DNA from: CAIWMF01 sp964402065
Lineage (GTDB): Bacteria > Verrucomicrobiota > Verrucomicrobiia > Chthoniobacterales > UBA6821
NCBI GenBank assembly: GCA_964402065.1
Contig: CAYOAN010000011.1
Span: 1 to 6,254, forward strand
Reading direction: 5' to 3'
DNA: 6,254 nt
This document shows positions 4,618-6,254 of the stretch, piece by piece. Within the stretch, counting starts at the first letter, position 1. The number at the start of each line of letters is the position of its first letter. Made by a program: the position numbers and the translations under genes. The notes below the pieces were generated by a model. That model saw only the letters and a program-made list of their open reading frames with translations. It did not search any database and was not told the DNA's origin.

Positions 4618-5276
4618 TACGCTCCGATGAAACCGTCCGGCAGAACCACACCGACCAGATCGGCCACACGGGCGATTTCCAGCTTGTTGTCAGCAATCCA
4701 GAGCTTCCTCCAGAGCCCGCGAATGCGGTTGCCGGAATTCATGCGCTTCTGACCAGGGTTGAGCTTCGAGTACTTGGCTTCGTGCGAACCCGGGGGCAGT
4801 TTGAAAACCTTGTCGGCGATCTCGCAGACTTCCAGAGGCTCGTAGTCGCGCAGAGCCTTGGCGATTGCATCGGCGTTGTCGGCAGATGCCGCGCCGGACG
4901 GGCGCTTTGTCTTCATATACCGAACACGTGCGGCCTTCAATTGCCGAGCCATACGGCAGGCGGCGGATTCCTCGCCCAGATCGCCCTCGCCCAGATCATC
5001 CTCGTCGCTGTCGTCGCGATCCTCGTCCTCGATCGAAACGATCGGGCTGACCTTGGGCTCATAAATCGCCATCGATCCGGCTCGGGCGCTGATTTTCCCG
5101 GACTTGACCATGGGGAACGCTTCGGGCTGATCCAGGGTGATCACGTACCAGCCTTTGCCGATGTTGCAGACGACGCCAGTAGCCGGGCAACCGTCAGTCG
5201 CACCAGTGGTGGCGACGACGCGATCGCCGACCTTGAATTCGGGGGCGGGCTTGGTGGATTTGGTGGCAGATTTCAT
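4617..5276 (-). CDS. KOW/SH3-like N-terminus, acidic linker and LNxGQxRM domain protein
   Basis: The product is 219 aa. I chose the ATG at 5274-5276 (MKSATKSTKPAPEFKVGDRV), which follows CTGGAGAATATC; the longer in-frame start would lie at the P3 transcription start. Residues about 13-56 (FKVGDRVVATTG...ATGVVCNIGKGWYVITLDQPE) read like a small KOW/SH3-type barrel that often binds nucleic acid or protein. Residues 82-104 are a very acidic linker (EDEDRDDSDEDDLGEGDLGEE), then a basic stretch (RQLKAARVRYMKTKRP). The C-terminal part (146-190) has PLEVCEIADKVFKL, then KYSKLNPGQKRMNSGNRIRG, alike in order and sequence to the product of 647-1177. First gene after promoter P3. Family not recognised; a nucleic-acid-binding early protein is the inference. 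Confidence 0.85.
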   Translation of the reverse strand: MKSATKSTKPAPEFKVGDRVVATTGATDGCPATGVVCNIGKGWYVITLDQPEAFPMVKSGKISARAGSMAIYEPKVSPIVSIEDEDRDDSDEDDLGEGDLGEESAACRMARQLKAARVRYMKTKRPSGAASADNADAIAKALRDYEPLEVCEIADKVFKLPPGSHEAKYSKLNPGQKRMNSGNRIRGLWRKLWIADNKLEIARVADLVGVVLPDGFIGA

Positions 5277-5422
5277 GATATTCTCCAGTGGGTTCGGCTC
5301 GGGAAACCCGGAGCCAGGTCGGCGATCGACCATAGACGTATTATACCACAGGCACCAGGGGCCGTCAAGTATCTTGATAGGTTGCAGCCATCAGACTTTT
5401 TTATGGGGCCATAAGAGGTCAT
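5273..5422 (-). CDS. Possible 49-aa leader ORF overlapping P3 (doubtful)
   Basis: The ATG at 5420-5422 follows AGGAGACCCTATT, a strong ribosome site, and the frame (MTSYGPIKKSDGCNLSRYL...) ends in a TGA that overlaps the ATG of the 4617-5276 gene as ATGA, the classical coupling arrangement. Against it: promoter P3 lies inside the frame, so the main transcript would lack its start, and the peptide shows no motif. It would matter only if transcription also comes from the right. Kept as a candidate because both start and stop signals are good. Confidence 0.22.
   Translation of the reverse strand: MTSYGPIKKSDGCNLSRYLTAPGACGIIRLWSIADLAPGFPSRTHWRIS
5296..5331 (-). promoter_or_regulatory. P3 leader: inverted repeat and stem-loop
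   Basis: GGTCG (5317-5321) and CGACC (5327-5331) form an inverted repeat right after the predicted P3 start, matching the half-sites of the palindrome after P2. Next in the transcript is a stem GGCT(C)CGGG-TTT-CCCGAGCC (5296-5315), eight base pairs with one bulge. No U-run follows. It could be an operator plus a 5' stabilising hairpin. Confidence 0.5.
5340..5368 (-). promoter_or_regulatory. Promoter P3 (extended -10, sigma70 type)
   Basis: On the minus strand TTGACG (5363-5368), a 17-bp spacer and TATAAT (5340-5345) match the consensus at 11 of 12 positions, with TGG before the -10 box. The predicted start is near 5333, giving a leader of about 57 bases before the 4617-5276 gene. Confidence 0.85.
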
Positions 5423-5723
5423 AATAGGGTCTCCTTTCTGTAAATCCCCATACCTTTCTGTATTCGACCCTCCCTACTCGGCCATTACTCTCTATCCCCC
5501 AGTATCCACTCCTTATCTCGATTACTGAGATATAGATAGGGTCCGAGGGCTCGATACTAAATCTCCTTAGCCACCTATCGCTTTCGCAAGAGTGGATACT
5601 CATTCGCGTCGTTGGGGGGATTACCATTATCTCGATAGGCCCAGGGGCCCCGGACGACGGGCGCCGGGCACTCGATATGCGCCAGATAGCTACCCTATCC
5701 CCTCCGGAGTATCGGTCCGCCAC
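5391..5723 (-). CDS. Open frame of 110 codons, doubtful gene
   Basis: The frame opens at a GTG without a ribosome site and ends at 5391. Its second half (DPIYISVIEIRSGYWGIESN, then VEYRKVWGFTERRPYYDLLW) has an alternating pattern like a real beta-rich protein. Against it: codon choice (many AGG, GTA, ATA, GGG) differs from the neighbouring genes, a 10-bp sequence repeats at a 20-bp step out of reading register (5433-5462), and no start is convincing. It could be a remnant or a chance frame. Confidence 0.2.
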   Translation of the reverse strand: MADRYSGGDRVAIWRISSARRPSSGAPGPIEIMVIPPTTRMSIHSCESDRWLRRFSIEPSDPIYISVIEIRSGYWGIESNGRVGRVEYRKVWGFTERRPYYDLLWPHKKV

Positions 5724-5759
5724 AGGACGGGAGCAGAGTGGGTACCCTCTCGAAACTCA

Positions 5760-6254
5760 TCAGATCTCTATCGAAACAGGTACCACTCCTGCTCCGGAAG
5801 GGTACGATTTCAATCCCCCCTCCCGGAACGCAGGGAAGTCATTGGAGTACCGACCTAATCTAACTCCATTCGAGTCAGGCTGCTGGCCAAACGCCCGAGG
5901 CTGCTGGAGGAAGGGCGCAGATCGACCGGCGAGTGGTCGCGGCGACGGCGCTCGGCATCCCTCGGCGATGGGCTCCCGGCTGGCGTCGTGGTACCTCCCT
6001 GGCCATCGCGGCGGCACCCCGGGCCCCGGGCCCCGGCCCCGGCCCGCCATTGAAACCGTGTTACACCGGCCCTGTTCCACGGCAATGCCCCTCCTGCTGG
6101 CGTCGTGGTACTTTCCTGACCAGCCGCCCCTGGTGGCCATATCAGTACCACCGACCACACGCGAGTGCAAGAGATGACATCGGCATAAACATGACGTAAG
6201 CATAGATGGCCAATGACGGGGGAATAGGTTACGAATGACGTTGACATAGGGCAA
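5760..6254 (-). CDS. Open frame running off the right edge, doubtful partial gene
   Basis: The frame is open for 164 codons up to the window end. It holds W(S/P)G(K/R)YHDASR twice, 39 codons apart, and a weaker LGRYSNDF. Between the two close copies the base changes are two silent and two conservative, which looks like coding constraint. Against it: the left end of the motif array (6174-6254) repeats at a 22-bp step that does not fit codons, the composition is very Gly/Arg/Pro-rich through the G/C tract, and no ribosome site with an ATG is seen. The plus strand is also open over most of it. Confidence 0.22.
   Translation of the reverse strand: MPYVNVIRNLFPRHWPSMLTSCLCRCHLLHSRVVGGTDMATRGGWSGKYHDASRRGIAVEQGRCNTVSMAGRGRGPGPGVPPRWPGRYHDASREPIAEGCRAPSPRPLAGRSAPFLQQPRAFGQQPDSNGVRLGRYSNDFPAFREGGLKSYPSGAGVVPVSIEI
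5979..6005. repeat. Direct repeat, copy 1 (copy 2 at 6096-6122)
   Basis: GCTGGCGTCGTGGTAC is identical at 5979-5994 and 6096-6111. The similarity continues to 6005 and 6122, 24 of 27 bases in all. The copies are 117 bases apart and enclose the pure G/C tract. Confidence 0.85.
6017..6048 (-). repeat. 32-base pure G/C tract with G-quadruplex potential on the minus strand
   Basis: No A or T for 32 bases. The plus strand repeats CCCCGG(G); the minus strand therefore has five G-runs of three or four separated by two or three C's, which fits a G-quadruplex with short loops. The same tract is also self-complementary, so hairpins compete. It would be hard for polymerase to pass. Confidence 0.7.
6096..6122. 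repeat. Direct repeat, copy 2
   Basis: Second copy of the repeat at 5979-6005, with 24 of 27 bases matching. Confidence 0.85.
6174..6254 (+). repeat. Iteron-like array, ATGACR-N5-ATAR, continuing beyond the window
   Basis: ATGACG occurs at 6191, 6213 and 6235, exactly 22 bases apart. In each copy ATAG follows at the same offset of 11 bases (6202, 6224, 6246). A fourth, weaker copy at 6174 (ATGACA, then ATAA at 6185) lies 17 bases before the first. The 22-bp step is two DNA turns and not a multiple of three, so the sites face the same side of the helix and are not a protein repeat. Phased repeats of this length are known as replication iterons or operator arrays; which applies here is not shown. 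Confidence 0.65.

Larger units (their letters stand above)
5423..6173. other. Repeat-rich stretch with no confident gene
   Basis: About 750 bases without a convincing gene. Seen here: CCTTTCTGTA twice at a 20-bp step (5433, 5453); TATCTC...GAGATA stem (5514-5532); CTCGAT four times (5517, 5550, 5631, 5671); an 11-bp inverted repeat (5501-5511 with 5590-5600); two KpnI-type GGTACC sites (5741, 5779) enclosing CTCTCGAAAC and CTCTATCGAAAC; AGGCTGCTGG twice (5877, 5898); and the repeats and G/C tract listed separately. Frames are long on both strands because stop codons are rare in GC-rich sequence. A control or replication region, or a decayed gene, are both possible. Confidence 0.5.

Noticed and set aside
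5397..5402. T6 run after a small stem (GAT-GG...CC-ATC), possible plus-strand terminator
   Set aside because: The stem is five pairs with a bulge, and no plus-strand gene lies to its left.
4782..5414. Plus-strand open frame of 210 codons
   Set aside because: Antisense to the 4617-5276 gene; composition reads as a shadow, and it runs through promoter P3.
5461..5480. GGGTCGAATAC on the minus strand as a tRNA T-arm
   Set aside because: No matching stem, acceptor or anticodon arm could be found around it.
6241..6246. TTGACA as a rightward promoter
   Set aside because: The -10 position falls outside the window, so nothing can be judged.
6174..6254. CRISPR array
   Set aside because: The units are 22 bp with only about ten conserved bases and no distinct spacers.

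Overview
The window looks like part of a bacteriophage or prophage early region. Every gene I can support lies on the minus strand, so transcription runs right to left. The genes are small and tightly packed: several overlap, or use a stop codon that merges into the next ribosome binding site. Most encode proteins I do not recognise. The recognisable ones are the N-terminal part of a SNF2-type DNA helicase (1-562), a protein with a release-factor-like domain lacking the GGQ motif (2426-2911) and a protein ending in a CxxC...CxxC zinc motif (1583-2068). Shine-Dalgarno sites of the AGGAG type and near-consensus sigma70 promoters point to a bacterial host. I cannot name the host.

Layout in transcription order. 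From 6254 to about 5423 is a stretch with no convincing gene but many repeats. It includes a 22-bp-phased motif array running off the right edge and a long pure G/C tract. Promoter P3 (5340-5368) then drives a KOW/SH3-like protein (4617-5276), an 81-aa protein (4300-4545) and a 100-aa protein (3917-4219). Promoter P2 (3974-4002), inside the end of that last gene, drives 3400-3930, 2995-3330, 2426-2911, 2080-2433, 1583-2068 and 1302-1568. Promoter P1 (1234-1262) drives 647-1177 and then the helicase.

The notable content is regulatory. The three promoters share a 17-bp spacer and an extended TGG-TATAAT -10 box, and each has an inverted repeat just downstream of the predicted start. Two consecutive intergenic leaders (4558-4617 and 4230-4289) are diverged copies of one element. 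Its hairpin loop is conserved while its stem has changed with compensating substitutions, which suggests a functional RNA or DNA structure. The small gene between them carries four copies of a 9-bp half-site arranged as a 26-bp perfect palindrome plus a 13-bp-arm inverted repeat.

The products of 647-1177 and 4617-5276 share a motif of the form KYxxLNxGQxRMxxG, and each is the first gene after its promoter. A working picture is a phage early operon whose promoters answer to a common regulator and whose leaders carry structured elements. Functions beyond the helicase are inference.
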